This document shows positions 24,745-36,300 of a stretch of DNA of 64,000 nt, piece by piece. The notes under the pieces were generated by a model, which was not told where the DNA came from, made no database searches, and saw only the letters and a list, made by a program, of their open reading frames with translations. Origin of the DNA: Saccopteryx bilineata (taxonomy: Eukaryota > Chordata > Mammalia > Chiroptera > Emballonuridae). Made by a program: the position numbers and the translations under genes. The first letter of the stretch is position 1. Every line of letters begins with the position of its first letter. Where the stretch lies: the NCBI RefSeq assembly GCF_036850765.1, contig NC_089493.1, positions 10,541,632-10,605,631 on the forward strand. Direction: 5' to 3'.

Positions 24745-25220
24745 ATGATCCGTGAGTCTTGCTTTCGCACCGGGGTGGCGGCCTGGGCAGGGGGTTGGCC
24801 TCCCCCACTGCAATCCACGAAGGGCCAGGGGAGTCGCCACTTTCCCTCACTCCCTCAAATAGCTAACTGCCGTCCCCCACCCCCACTTTGTCTCCCTAGA
24901 GATAGCGGCAGCTGCTGTAATCGGAGGAGGTGAGTGACCAGAATCCCCTCCACTGCTACCCCACGGAGCCGTCCTGGGGTGGGTGGGAGACCCCGTGGAC
25001 CCAGCGCTGCAGGGTTCCGGGGACTGGCTGTCCACCACCCATCTGCTCCCGAAACTGCCTATGTTAATCTTTGGGGCACAAAACAATACTCTCACCAAGA
25101 GGTCACCTGGATCCCCGACCTAGCTGCTCCTCTGGTCCTCATATATAAGGAGCATGCAGAGAAGACAGAGAAGAGTTCATTTGAAAGGAGGGCTGCTACT
25201 AAAAACTGCAAAGGTTTATT

Positions 25221-25256
<36 letters not shown>

Positions 25257-27131
25257 ATCCACAAACCTGATGCTCACTGAGCAGGTAGTGACTGCCCCAG
25301 TGTTACCCCGCAAGTTAGGCACTCAACCAGGGCTTTGCTTGGACCTCCTATGACCTCTCTGTCCCCACCTGGCTCCCCCCACACACACACACACCTTCTT
25401 TACCTCGGCACCCCTCTCCAAGCTGTCTCCTGGACGCTCAGAGCCGACACTGTCAGGGAGTTCCCCAGGGCTGCACCCCCCTGTGCCCACGTCCCGACCC
25501 AGCGCCTCCTCCCCGCAGTGGTGGCCGTGGGCGCTGTGCCCTTGGTGCTGGGCGCCATGGGCTTCACCGGGGCAGGAATCGCCACCTCCTCTGTAGCGGC
25601 CAACATGATGTCATCCGCCGCTGTGGCCAACGGGGGCGGAGTTGCCGCCGGTAGCCTGGTGGCCACTCTGCAGTCTGTGGGTAAGTGTCCTGAGCCGGAG
25701 GAGGAGGGGGAGGATCCGGGCCAGGACGGGACTCGGCCAGGGGTGGAATTCAGCCGGCTGGCACCGGTTGGGCAGAACCGATACCTAAATTTTCGTTGAG
25801 TTTGGCAAACCTGTTGTTAAAATGGCATTTGTAATCAGAGTTCTCTCTAAGGTGGGCGCCTGGGCAGCCGCCCAATGTGGAAATTACAAACTGCCATTCC
25901 TTACTCTTTTTTAATGTTCATCTGAACAACAGCGTATTCTAAGCGGTGGTGGTAATGTCCATTCCATCCATAGGGTAAACAAATTTGACAGAACTATGCT
26001 TGTAATATTTACTTATTCATTTCATAAAACTCATTATACCTTTGATGAAATACTACAACTCCTTCACATTTGATTCTTCAGTAAACAAACAGATAAGGTA
26101 AAGAGAAAAAGTGCCAACCAGGAGGTGACAAGCTGTCATTGGAAATATCTTAACAGTTTTTTTGTTTTTTGGTCAGGTATTATTTAATATCTTTTCATTA
26201 ATATTTTATAACTCTTTCTTATAACATAATCTAGATTTGTGTACGTCTTTTATTGTCCTTATTTAAGTATTAAATGCATGAAATAATAAACTACCTTTCG
26301 GTATATCATTTTTTTTAATAGTTAAAACGGTCATTAAGGCAGAGAACCAGTTGTTAAGTTATTTGAATCCCACCTCTGGATTCAGCCCCGAGGCAAAGCC
26401 TGAGAGGAGGACCTGTCCTCTCCCTCCAGTCCATCGTCCTCAGGGTCTCTGATCCTTTTGTCATTCCCTCACTGTCCTCTTTCCTGCCCCTTCTGAGTGA
26501 GGTTAGAGTGGACGTGGAGGGGTGGGGGAGTTCTGGGAGGGAGGAGAAGGGAAGGGGTCCAGTGGGAGTGATGTCTGGGCTATGGGTCCAGCTCTACCCA
26601 AATCTGATACCTGGGTGGCCTACATGGGTCCCCTCACTCTCTGGGCCTCAGTGACCTCCTGTATAAAGTGAGGGGACTTGGAGCTCTCTGAGCCTGTGGC
26701 CACTTCTCTTCTGTCTCCCATTTCCCATGAACTCACCCTGTCTCTTCTCTTTCTGCCGCCTCCATCATCCTCTACCCAAAGCAGAGCCCTGCAGGTTTTA
26801 GGACCTAGAGGAGAGATCCAGGCAGGACCTCTGGGCCTCAGACCTCCTGAGGCTCACCGGCCACTGACCACTGCATGTTCCCTGTGCTCTCACCCTCTCT
26901 TCTCCCCCAGGGGCGGCTGGACTCTCCACGTCAGCCAAGGTCCTCCTGGCCTCCACTGGGTCAGTTTTGGGGGCCTGGCTTCTTCCTTTCCCCCTGCTGG
27001 ACCCAGAGCTGAAGGAGATCACCCAGGAGAAAATGAATCCCAAGTCAAACCTCTGCAACCCCCACCCAGATCAGAGAAGCATGAGAAATAAAGACCATGT
27101 TCAGATGCACTTTCCTGCGTTTGCTTCTTGA
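24745..27131 (+). CDS. IFI27L2: IFI27L2-like (ISG12 family) gene, C-terminal frameshift
   Basis: Four coding exons: 24745-24751, 24900-24929, 25519-25680, 26911-27131. All junctions are GT/AG and phase 1. The first exon encodes only Met-Ile plus one base before GTGAGT. Exon 2 gives an Ala-rich stretch ending in Gly-Gly. Exon 3 gives the ISG12 core ([32 protein letters not shown]), and exon 4 starts [10 protein letters not shown]. Family members are small hydrophobic, glycine-rich proteins of mitochondrial or nuclear membranes tied to interferon response and apoptosis; the function of the L2 paralogue is poorly known. The IFI27L2-type tail ending SEKHEK, with TAA at 27089-27091, lies in a different frame from the spliced frame. 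As sequenced, the protein (139 aa) runs past AATAAA (27088-27093) to TGA at 27129-27131. Either the tail is broken or the sequence has a one-base error. A hAT element sits in intron 3. No ISRE was seen upstream. Confidence 0.75.
25738..26378 (-). mobile_element. hAT-type non-autonomous DNA transposon in intron 3 of gene A
   Basis: The ends are inverted repeats of the form CAGNGGTGGRATTCA. The flanks GACTCGGC (25730-25737) and GATTCAGC (26379-26386) match at 6 of 8 bases, as expected for a worn 8-bp hAT duplication. A related copy in opposite orientation lies at 36884-38616, in gene B. No transposase frame was seen. Confidence 0.75.
27088..27093 (+). terminator. Poly(A) signal of the IFI27L2-like gene
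   Basis: AATAAA overlaps the TAA of the ancestral-looking C-terminal frame. The same arrangement (GAATAAAG) ends the paralogous gene C. In the spliced frame of gene A the stop codon lies 36 bases further on, possibly beyond the cleavage site. Confidence 0.7.
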
Positions 27132-28491
27132 AGCCCTGGTTGGGATGTTGTGCATTAGAGGTTTCTGGTTCTCCCCATTCTCCCAACCTGTCTTGTCATG
27201 GAAGGACACAGGGGGTGGCAGGCTGATCAAGCACAGAATCAGTTGGCAGAAGGCCTTGGTTATTCCTAATCTTACCAGGAATGGGTTGTATAACCCAGGG
27301 CCTCTCATGGGCTTTCTGTGGGCCTCAGTTTACCCCTCATTCCGTGGTGGGGTTGATAAAGGTTTCGTTGAGAGGCTGGGGTGAGGGTTAGCCAAGATGC
27401 ATAGTGAGCCACTGGCCCCAGAGGCCCCTGCCCTTGTCCCTGAATGAACACTAGCTATCCAGAGATGACAGGCACCAGCCTTTCTTACCTGAGCTAAGAA
27501 TTCCTGCAGGGCGGCTGGCAAGGGAACCACAGGGACAACACAGTGTGCCCGCTGTCATGTGGGCTGAGTGCTTCAGGGGATGGAGCCTGAATCAAGTGTC
27601 CCTACCCCGCCTGCCTTTTGAAATCAAACAAGAACTGACATTCACCTGCTCCTACCCTGGCCACAGGGCTTTTGGGTGTCCCTGGGTCTCCGTTCACCTC
27701 CAGGATGAGGTCTTATTTCCTGCCAGAGAGGTGTCATTCTCTGGAGTTTTCATTTGTTTGCTCTGTTTTTTATGATTTTTAAGGATGAGATGTGAAATAA
27801 ATAAAAACAGGAGTTCTAAGATGCCTTAGATGGTCCAGTCAGTGGTCTCTGGGAGGCCTCGGGGGTGCGCAGGCTGCAGTTGGTAGACCACCCGTGACCA
27901 CACCTAGAAAGAAGGGCTGCTTCTAGCATAGGAAGCTGGAGAGCGTGTCACTCCCAGCCTGCGACCAGCAGAAGCCAGACAACCTACCCGATCATAACTT
28001 CTTGAGCCCCTAAGACAGCTGGAGTGGCAGGGCCACCAGATGGCCTGAACTCTCAGGAAAGTCCGGTGCCCCCAGGAGAGCACTGAGCCACGTGGGTCAG
28101 AACACAGGAGACAGGTGGAACACACTGCGAGCAGGGGAGAATTCAGCACAAGGCCTGACTGATTGCTCCAGGCCAAGTATGGGCTAGCGTGAGCGTGTGG
28201 GACCCTGGGGTCTACAGACACAGGGTGGTTCACGCCAATCTGTAGGTTATTCTCAAAGGATCTGCTGAGTGCTCCTAAGAAAGATTAGAGGCGGGCAGAA
28301 ACCCAGAGAAAACTTTCCTCACTGAGGCCAGACTGGGGGAGAGGAGCTGCGGCCCCCATCTTCCTTCTCCCCTCGGGGTTGAGAGCTTTTCGCTGCTGAG
28401 GGAAGGACAACAAACCCTGTAACCGATCCCACGCCCTGCATACTGCACAGCGCAGTCAAAGACCATGGCAGATGGGAAAGAAAAAGATAAA
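27132..28491. other. Intergenic between genes A and B, nothing recognised
   Basis: No exon-like module, repeat end or promoter stood out. Short chance frames only. Confidence 0.5.
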
Positions 28492-28503
28492 AACTCTACC
28501 CTT

Positions 28504-28881
28504 GGCCCTGGCCTGTTGGCTCAGCGGTAGGGCATCGGCCTGGCGTGCAGGAGTCCTGGGTTCAATTCTCGGCCAGGGCACACAGGAGAAGCGCCCATCT
28601 GCTTCTCCACCCCTCCCCCTTTCCTTCCTCTCTGTCTCTCTCTTCTCTTCCCGCAGCCAAGGCTCCATTGGAGCAAAGTTGGCCGCGGCACTGAGGATGG
28701 CTCTATGGCCTCTGCCTCAGGCACTAGAATGGCTCTGGTTGCAACAGAGCGACGCCCCAGATGGGCAGAGCATCGCCCCCTGGTGGGCATGCCGGGTGGA
28801 TCCCGGTCGGGCGCATGTGAGAGTCTGTCTGACTGCCTCCCTGTTTCCAACTTCAGAAAAATACAAAAAAACAACAACAAC
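28504..28881 (+). mobile_element. Long tRNA-derived SINE
   Basis: Flanked by AACTCTACCCTT (28492-28503, 28882-28893). Confidence 0.95.
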
Positions 28882-28893
28882 AACTCTACCCTT

Positions 28894-31839
28894 AAGATTG
28901 GGGTGCAGAACCTTCTTGGACCAGACAGGCAGAACCCACCCACCACCGGGAAGAGGTGCAGGGTTATTGAGAAAACCCCACTCCAAGGCCCAGGGCCCAC
29001 TGAGCTGCCCAGACTGATGACCACAGAGAACCGCAGCGCCCCCACAGGTGTGCAGAGGGACCCACTCCAAGATGCACACACAACATGGAAGCCTTAAAGC
29101 TCAGCGTGGCGCAGACACGGGAAAACACAGGCTCGACAGGGAGCACCCGGTAACGCTGATTTGAAGCTGGTGGCGCACTCAGAGCAACCAGAGCAACAGA
29201 GCAGCAGCGTCCGAGCTCCGGTAGGATTGACTGGACCTCCACTACAGACCTCCCAGAAGAGGCGGACCGCCTTCCTGGCATAAACACTGCTCACCACACT
29301 GTTGGAGACCTCCCCCTACATATCCCTTGACACTTCCAGAACCTACCTGTGGCCCGCACTGCCCACTCCTGTGAGTGACTCCTTCCCGGGGCATCACTGT
29401 GAGGCCTACAGAGCTGGCTGGAAGTATCAGGTGCTGGTCCCCCCAGAACAGCCTTCAGCCAATGGTGGGTTTTAACAGGGGGATCAATGTCCTGGAACTC
29501 TGAGGCCGGTTCCACACTATGCCCCAGAAGTCAGTAGGGTTGAGCCTCACTTGTCACCGTGCAAAGTCACTCATTAACGGGCCCTGTCTTGGCTGCCTCT
29601 TTCCCTGTCGCATCCCCTGTACCTCTGTTTGTACTCCCTAGGGCCACCTCCCCACAATAAACCACTTACACTAAATCTTTGTTTCAGGATCTCAGCCACA
29701 GACAGGTTCCAGCCCCTCTCAGGAGCCCACAGGGCTGAGCAGAGACACCGCACTCCATCATACTGTTCCTGAAGTCCGTCAGGGGCCAGGCCTTGTCCAT
29801 CTCCTCCCTCAGATGAGGCTCAGACAGGGGGCTCCAGCGCCTGTCTCATAGTGACCCACCCGGTCAGGACCCCAGACAGGCCCCGGGCTGTCAGAATCCC
29901 GGCAAAGGATGCAGCTCAGCTCGGGGTCTGGCTCCCCAGCCACGCTGCCCTGGACAATGCCACATGCCCAAGGCCACGGGGCAGGTCACTCAAACCAGAG
30001 GACCTAAGTTTTTGCAATTTGTCAGGGGAAGCATTGCCCGATTTCAGTGTGAAAAACGTTCTTTCTCGGTTTGCCTTTCCCGTTACCAAAAATGCCCGAG
30101 AGTGCCCGACCGGGGCTGCCTGAAGGTGGTGGGCACCGGCGAACCACTCCTTCCTCCCCCACCCTGACCATCCTTGTCAATTTGAAATTGTTTGATTCGT
30201 GATGAAAACAACTTTTTCTCCCTGACCACAGGTAGGTTGTTCAAGGAAGCTGCCGGGAGGGAGCGGGTGGGCGTGGAGTCAGTTCGAGGCTCCAGATCTG
30301 GAAGGAAACCACGAAGTGGACCTTCCAACCTACGGAAGGGTGGCCATCTTCAGTAGCAGTGGCAGTTAGGGACTCTGGGTCATTGCTTTTTATCTAGAAA
30401 TATTTACGTTATTTGTTACAGAGAGAGGCACATGAAATATATGTGTGCCTGGCTTCCCTGACACTGGGTGCTCCTGGGGGCAGGCAGGGACCCTGGTGTC
30501 CCACAGGGGCAGGACCCAGGACAGAGTCCCAGGGGTCACCTGAAGCCAGGGATTTCAGGAATCCTGGGGCTGCCAGAGTATGTTCGGCCAGTTCTGAAGC
30601 GAACAACCCCTCAGCCTGAGAAAGAGAGAGGGGGTATCAAGGCTGTTTTCTGTTCCCACATAACAAATTATTACAAATTTAGCAGCTTAAAATACCCATT
30701 TACTGCTTTATACATAGTTGTAGATCAGAAGCCCAAGTGCGCTTAACTGAGTTCTGTTTAGGGTCCAAATCACGGGTTCAGCCAGACTGGGCTCTCATTT
30801 GGAGGCTGTGGTAAGAATGTTCAAATTCCCCTCTTGCTTCAAACTGACTTGCTTCTCTGTGATGAGCAGAAAACGCTCTCTGCTTTTAAGAGGCCAGTGT
30901 GATTACATTAGACCCACCTGTGAAACCTCCCTTTCCTTGTCGTATAGCTTACATAATCACAGGAGTGAGATGTCATCCTACTCACAGGATTCACCTACAC
31001 CCACAAAGGGAGGAGCGGACAAGGGTAAGGGTGACCGAGAGCCAAGCTTAGAGTTCTGCCGACTACAGAGGCCCAGCCTGAGGGCCAGAAGTAGAGAGCC
31101 CAGAGGTGGAGCTGCTCACTCAGTGTCAGAAGAGAAACAGGCCCTCTGGGGACTGGGAAGCTTCATCTTCATGAGTGGGACGGGGAAGAAGGTCAGGACA
31201 GAGTCCGGAGCAATGGGTCCTCTGGGGATGGGGGGAGGCAGCTTACAGAGCTGTGTGCTGGGCTTCAGTGGGAGGGAGGCCCATCTGTCCATCCTCCTGG
31301 GTGCAGGTCAGACTCCAGTGCCCTTCTTGCGGGAACGTGGACTTCTCAGTAAGGCGGGACTCTCACCCTCAGCTCTAGGGAGGGCTTCAGAAGCTCTAAT
31401 GCCTTGGAGTTGGAGGCATTATTTTGTGAATGTGTGCATTTTTTGGGGAAAAAGGTTCACAGCTTTTATTGGATTCTCCAAGGCATCAAAGAAAGGGAAG
31501 AAAGAAAAGGAACCAAGTAGTGAATTAATCAAAACCCCAAGGGGTGTGTTCTTTCGGTTGGGGGGCAACCACGCTTCATTAACCCAACTAGGAGCCACTT
31601 GAGAGTGCAGGTGAGCTGTTCAACTGTTTGAAATGTCACCCAGACTCATCAGTTCAGCTCCTGTTGGAAACTGCCATCCTGTGAGGCTGCTGACAGCACC
31701 TCGGAGAGGGCGGACAGGGTGGACAGGACGGACAGGGCTGTAAGGTCTGTGATTGGGTCACCGGCATGTTGAAAACCCGTCAGTGTCTCCTCAAAACTCC
31801 CAGGATAAAGTCCAGACTCCTTTCCCAACGTGTCTACTG
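28894..31839. other. Intergenic, probable old LTR-type repeats
   Basis: No gene seen. 30640-30990 has the wording of an ancient mammalian interspersed repeat (AATTATTACAAATTTAGC, then AGTGTGATTACATTAGACCC), probably MaLR-like. 29640-29700 contains CAATAAACC as in LTR 3' parts. The rest is unassigned. Confidence 0.4.
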
Positions 31840-32435
31840 TGGTCTGAATGTTTATGTCCCTCCCCCCAAATTCACGTGTAAATAAATTTTAACACACCCA
31901 ACGTGATGGTGTCAGGAGATGGGACCTTTAGGAGGAGCTTAGATCATGAGAGTGGAGACTTCATTGACTGGAATTTAATGACCTTATAAAGAGATGTCCC
32001 GAAGAACCTTGGCTGGTGGCACAGTGAGCATTGTCGGAAGTAGAGGTCGCTAGTTCAAGCCCGGGGTCACCAGCTTGACCCCCAGGGTGCCTGTTCAAGC
32101 CCTGATCAGGGTACCTATGAGAAGCAATCAATGGGCGCACAACTACATGGAACAATGAGTTGATGTTTTCTTTTTCTCTCTTTCCCTTCCTCTCTCAAAG
32201 AGAGAGAAAGAGAGAGAGAGACCCCAGAGAACTCTCTTGTTCCTTCTGCCATGGGAAGACATTGAAAAAAGACGGCTTTCCAGGAAGCAGGATCGCACCA
32301 GACATCTAATTTACCAGTGCCTTGGTCTCTGACCTCCCAGCCTCCAGGACCAGGAGAAATAAATTTCAGTGGTCTTATAAGTCACCAGTCTTTGTGACTT
32401 GCATTACAGCAGCCCAGGTGGAAAAAGACACCGCT
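31840..32435 (+). mobile_element. MaLR (MST/MLT-like) LTR interrupted by a SINE
   Basis: GTGGTCTGAATGTTTATGTC, GTGATGGTGTCAGGAGATGG, then after a SINE CCCAGCCTCCAGGACCAGG and AGAAATAAATTTCAGTGG, ending GCATTACAGCAGCCC. The order matches MaLR LTRs. Confidence 0.65.
32003..32222 (+). mobile_element. Second-type tRNA SINE in the MaLR LTR
   Basis: CTTGGCTGGTGGCACAGTG head, TTCAAGCC and CAGCTTGACC units, pyrimidine-rich 3' part. It splits the LTR between the ATAAAGAGATG and GAGACCCCAGAG segments. Confidence 0.75.
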
Positions 32436-33240
32436 GTTCCACTCTGTCCTCTGGGCCCCCAGAGCCCTGGGCTGCCCTCCGGCAGTGCACAGGGCACCAA
32501 GCCGATGGCTCCTGCCTGTGGGGTCATCCTGCCACCAGACCATGAGCACTGCCTAGGGAAAGGTGGGGTGTCCTAGCACCCAGCCCAGGGCCCGACTCCC
32601 AGCCCATGCATGCTCAGAGTTTGTGAAAAAGGGGTATGAATCAACACAGGAGTGCATTTTCCCTGTGGTAAGTTTCTACACAATCTTGTTCTGGGACGAG
32701 AGGCACATTTCTCTTCCCAGGGACCTGAAGCAGGAAGGTCAGAGCCCGATAAGCTAGATTTTCCTTCGATCTGCGGGAGTAGGGAAAATCCCGGGCTGGG
32801 GTGGTGACAGCACAGAGCCTGTGCTTTGGAAGCCTGAGCCAGGCCACTTAGGAAGCAGCCGCTGGGTAGGTAGCAGCCAGGGCTAGGGTGAGTGTGCACA
32901 TGTGACTCCGGCTTTCAGATAAGTGGCTCCAAACAGGCGGCCTTGCCCCCGACACCCCCCTTCCTAACTCTGCACAGAAACGGAGCCAACACTCATCCTG
33001 GACGGGATCTTTGAAGTTATTTATATCAAATCCCCATTCAGAGAGGGGAACACAGGCCCAGAGAGGAGCTGGCCTGCCCATGGCCACATTTGGGGTCAGA
33101 AACTGGGCCGGGGCAGTTTCCAGCTCAAGTACCCCAACACCTTGCGGCTCTGTGACCACACACTTTGGGAAAGAGAAGTGAGCCTCCTCCCATCTGACGA
33201 CTGAGCGAGAAGGAAGGGATCCGGGAAGGGTTGTAACGTC
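32436..33240. other. Downstream flank of gene B, nothing recognised
   Basis: Unique-looking sequence with no conserved module or repeat I can name. Confidence 0.4.
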
Positions 33241-33245
33241 TCACT

Positions 33246-33251
33246 TTTATT
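33246..33251 (-). terminator. IFI27: Poly(A) signal of the IFI27-like gene
   Basis: AATAAA on the minus strand about 130 bp past the TAG stop at 33378-33380, giving a short 3' UTR. Confidence 0.65.
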
Positions 33252-33377
33252 CCTTGGTTTTTTTTTCTGGGGATGCAGCGTTGAGCACATTATCAGCCCG
33301 GGTCTGGTGCCCACTGCATCAGGCTGGCGGGCAAAGCCCCAGCTGGTCCTCTTCTCCCAACTGAAAGCAACAGGAAG

Positions 33378-36300
33378 CTAAAATATGAGGGACACCAGGG
33401 CAGAGCCTGCGGTGCCCAGGATGACGTTGGATGGTGTTGAGAGCCCAGTCGCTCCTGGGGAAGAAGAGGAGGGTGAGCAGAGAGGGACCAGTAGGCAAGG
33501 ACACCTCCGTGGACAGAACTGTGGGGTTGGAGTTTCCAGGGCCTCTTAGGAGGCCTGAGAACCAACCAGATGCCCCACCCAGGGCCGTCCTCGGTTTTCC
33601 CAAACCCCAGGATCTCTGCTTTAGGACAGCGGCTGCAGGAAGCTGGCCAGTAGCATGAACTCCAGGGGGGACACTGAGAGCTGGAAGCCACCTTGCTCTC
33701 CAGGGAAGGGGAGGCTGACCCAGGTGGGGCGAGGACGCTCCAAGTGACCCAGCAAACATGCCTGGGGCAGAGTCCGCTTGAACGCGCATACCCCAGGTCA
33801 GGGCTCCCTCCCTGCCTCATACATCTCGTGCGGAGAAACCGAGAGAGAGGACTTGGAGGGCGCGACAGAGGCGCAGAGAGGGCTGCTGTGGCTAGGCCCC
33901 GGGGAAACCCTCTGAGGCTCTGGCCCTTCCCGTCTCTCTGGGGACACTTACCGACAGACTGCAGAGTGGCCACCAGGCTGCCGGCGGCAATTCCACCCCC
34001 GTTTTTGATGGCAGCCACTGACATCATCTTGGCGGCTAAGGAGGAGGCGGCGATCCCTGCCCCGGTGAAGCCCATGGCGCCCAACACCGTGGGCACAGCG
34101 CTGACAGCCAAAGCTGTCCAGGGAGAGGGGCTGGGTCAAGGTGACACTCAAAGAATGGAAAACACACACACACAAGGTCACTCAAGCTCAGGGGGCCTCA
34201 ACGGGGTGGACTCTGAACTTGGGAGAGATGACAGGCCTGGCCAGCAGTCACCAGACAAAGTAGGGAAAGCAGGATGGACTATGGGTCGCCGGGGACAGGA
34301 CACCAGGCCTGGCTCTGGTCTCCAGTGGACCTTCCTTGGGCAAGTGCCCTCTGCCTCTCGGTTTCTGCATTACTAAGATGCAGGACCCAGGGCAGGCTCT
34401 CAAGCTCCTTGTCTTTGCTGAGGACATCTTTCACACAAGCAAGCTTACCCAGGGGGCTAGCACAAGCAAGGGGCACATTCTGAGCTCCATGTGAACCCCA
34501 ACTCCAGGGCTCCATGCTGTCACCGCAGAGCAACCCGAAGCCCCTAGGCCCCTAGGGGTCACTGAGTCAGCAGCATCTCTTCAATGCCTTGACTACGTTC
34601 TGACTCCGTGCACGTTTCACCCCGTGGGACCCTCACAATAGCCCGAAACGACCAACCCTGGCCCGTATGTCAGAGGCGGAAATGGGAGCTCACAGGGGAG
34701 TTTGAAGAAATGTGAGGTCACCCAGCAGACACTCTGCAAGGAGGAAACTGAGTCCCCTGCAGGGCTGCCTCCACCCTGGAGTTTCCCAGGACACTCCCTG
34801 TTTCAGTGTCTCTGTTACTTGTTTCCTCCCCCACTCACCCCCCCATTTCCTTCCTGACCTTCCTCGTGAGGCCTGGACGGACCTGGGCAGGCACAAAGGT
34901 GGCTGCTCCCCAAGCCCCAGAGTCTGGGACAAAGGGGAACCTGAGTCCCTTTCCTACAGAGACTTACCTCCTCCGATCACAGCTACAGCAGCCTTGGCTG
35001 GAAACCAAAAGAACATTCTGTGAGTAGAGCCACACTGGCCTCCCCTCCACTCCCTGAGCCTGCGACCCACCTACAGGGAGAGGCTGCCCCAAGGCAGGGA
35101 ACACAGGGGGGATGAGCCCTGCCTGACGTGCCCCACGTCCCCCCATCTGTGGGATTTCCCGGGAGGGGGCTGGCTGCACAGCCCCGAGTTTGGCGAGGAC
35201 GGCTGGGGAGTCTGATTGTCAAGGAGGAAGACCTGTCCCCGGTGAGTGGGCAGCCTTGGCCTAAACTTATCTGGAAACGGGGTTTGAGGTCCTTGTGCCC
35301 CCAAACTCAGTCATCGGATACTGTTTTGGTTTGATCTGTATGCTGACCAGTTGGTTAAAGGTTTGTGGGGAGATCAGAAGTTGTCTTTTTCTTTCTCTGT
35401 CTCCAAAGCCAGGTTTGGTTAAAACCAAGACCAAGATGAAAACTAACAAAACCCCACAAGCCACTGCTGCCTTCCTTCTCAGCAAAGGTGGAACCCTTGG
35501 CCAAGAAATGGAGGGCAGGCAGTTGGACTGGGGCAGGGAGAGGCGAAGGGGATAGGTCTCCGAGCCAGGGTGTTCGTTCATCTAAGATCAAGTCAGTGTT
35601 TGCCTAGTGGGGTATTATACAAGCTTCAGACGGCAGTCGGTCCTCATGCAGAGAGGACACGCTTCTTTTGCACAGCCTGGCTGACGCCAGGCCAGCACTT
35701 GAATGCTTGAATGCTACTCGAGAGCAATGTCTGACTGAGTCAGATGCTCCTGATTCCTCAGGGCCTGGCTTGTTGCCCCCTCCTCCAGGAAGCTACCCAG
35801 ATCCTCCATTCAGAACTCATCCTTACTCCCGAGGCCAGAGCCGCTCAAGCACTGGACCGTATTTTAGCGTGTGAGGGCCTAGCTCTCCAATGCCATGGGC
35901 CCCTGGGGAGCAGGCAGGGGTCTTGGTCTGCAGAAGCCATAGTGGCCAGCACTGCGATCTTTCAATGGGAGGAGGAGTGTTAAAGATGGTGAGAGGTGCA
36001 GGAGTGAGCTCAGCCAGCTCCCGGGGGAAGAGCCTGGAAGCGACAATGGAGAAAGCCAAGAGAGAAGGGGTGCATAAGCCAAAACTGAGTTGTCAGAGGG
36101 GCCCCCCTGGGTGTACGAGCCAAAGACTCAAGACTCAAGAGCCTGGCTAGACATACTTGCTGCTTAACCTTATCGCTTGGTAAGGGAGGTGATGCCAGCC
36201 TAGGCCCCGACCTCACGAGGCCCAGGGATAAATGGGTGCTGCCTGACACCCTACCTGCTGGGCAGCCCCAGTTGTCACCCGTTGGAAGGGTGGCCTGGCT

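Noticed and set aside
24451..24840. 129-codon minus-strand frame opposite the gene A start
   Set aside because: A chance frame in GC-rich promoter DNA with no family resemblance.
30799..31602. 267-codon frame between genes A and B
   Set aside because: No conserved motif. Its first part overlaps an old interspersed repeat and composition is not protein-like.
33293..34111. 272-codon continuous frame over the gene B core exon
   Set aside because: It reads through the GTAAGT donor at 33951 into the intron. The spliced structure with a conserved last exon is far better supported.
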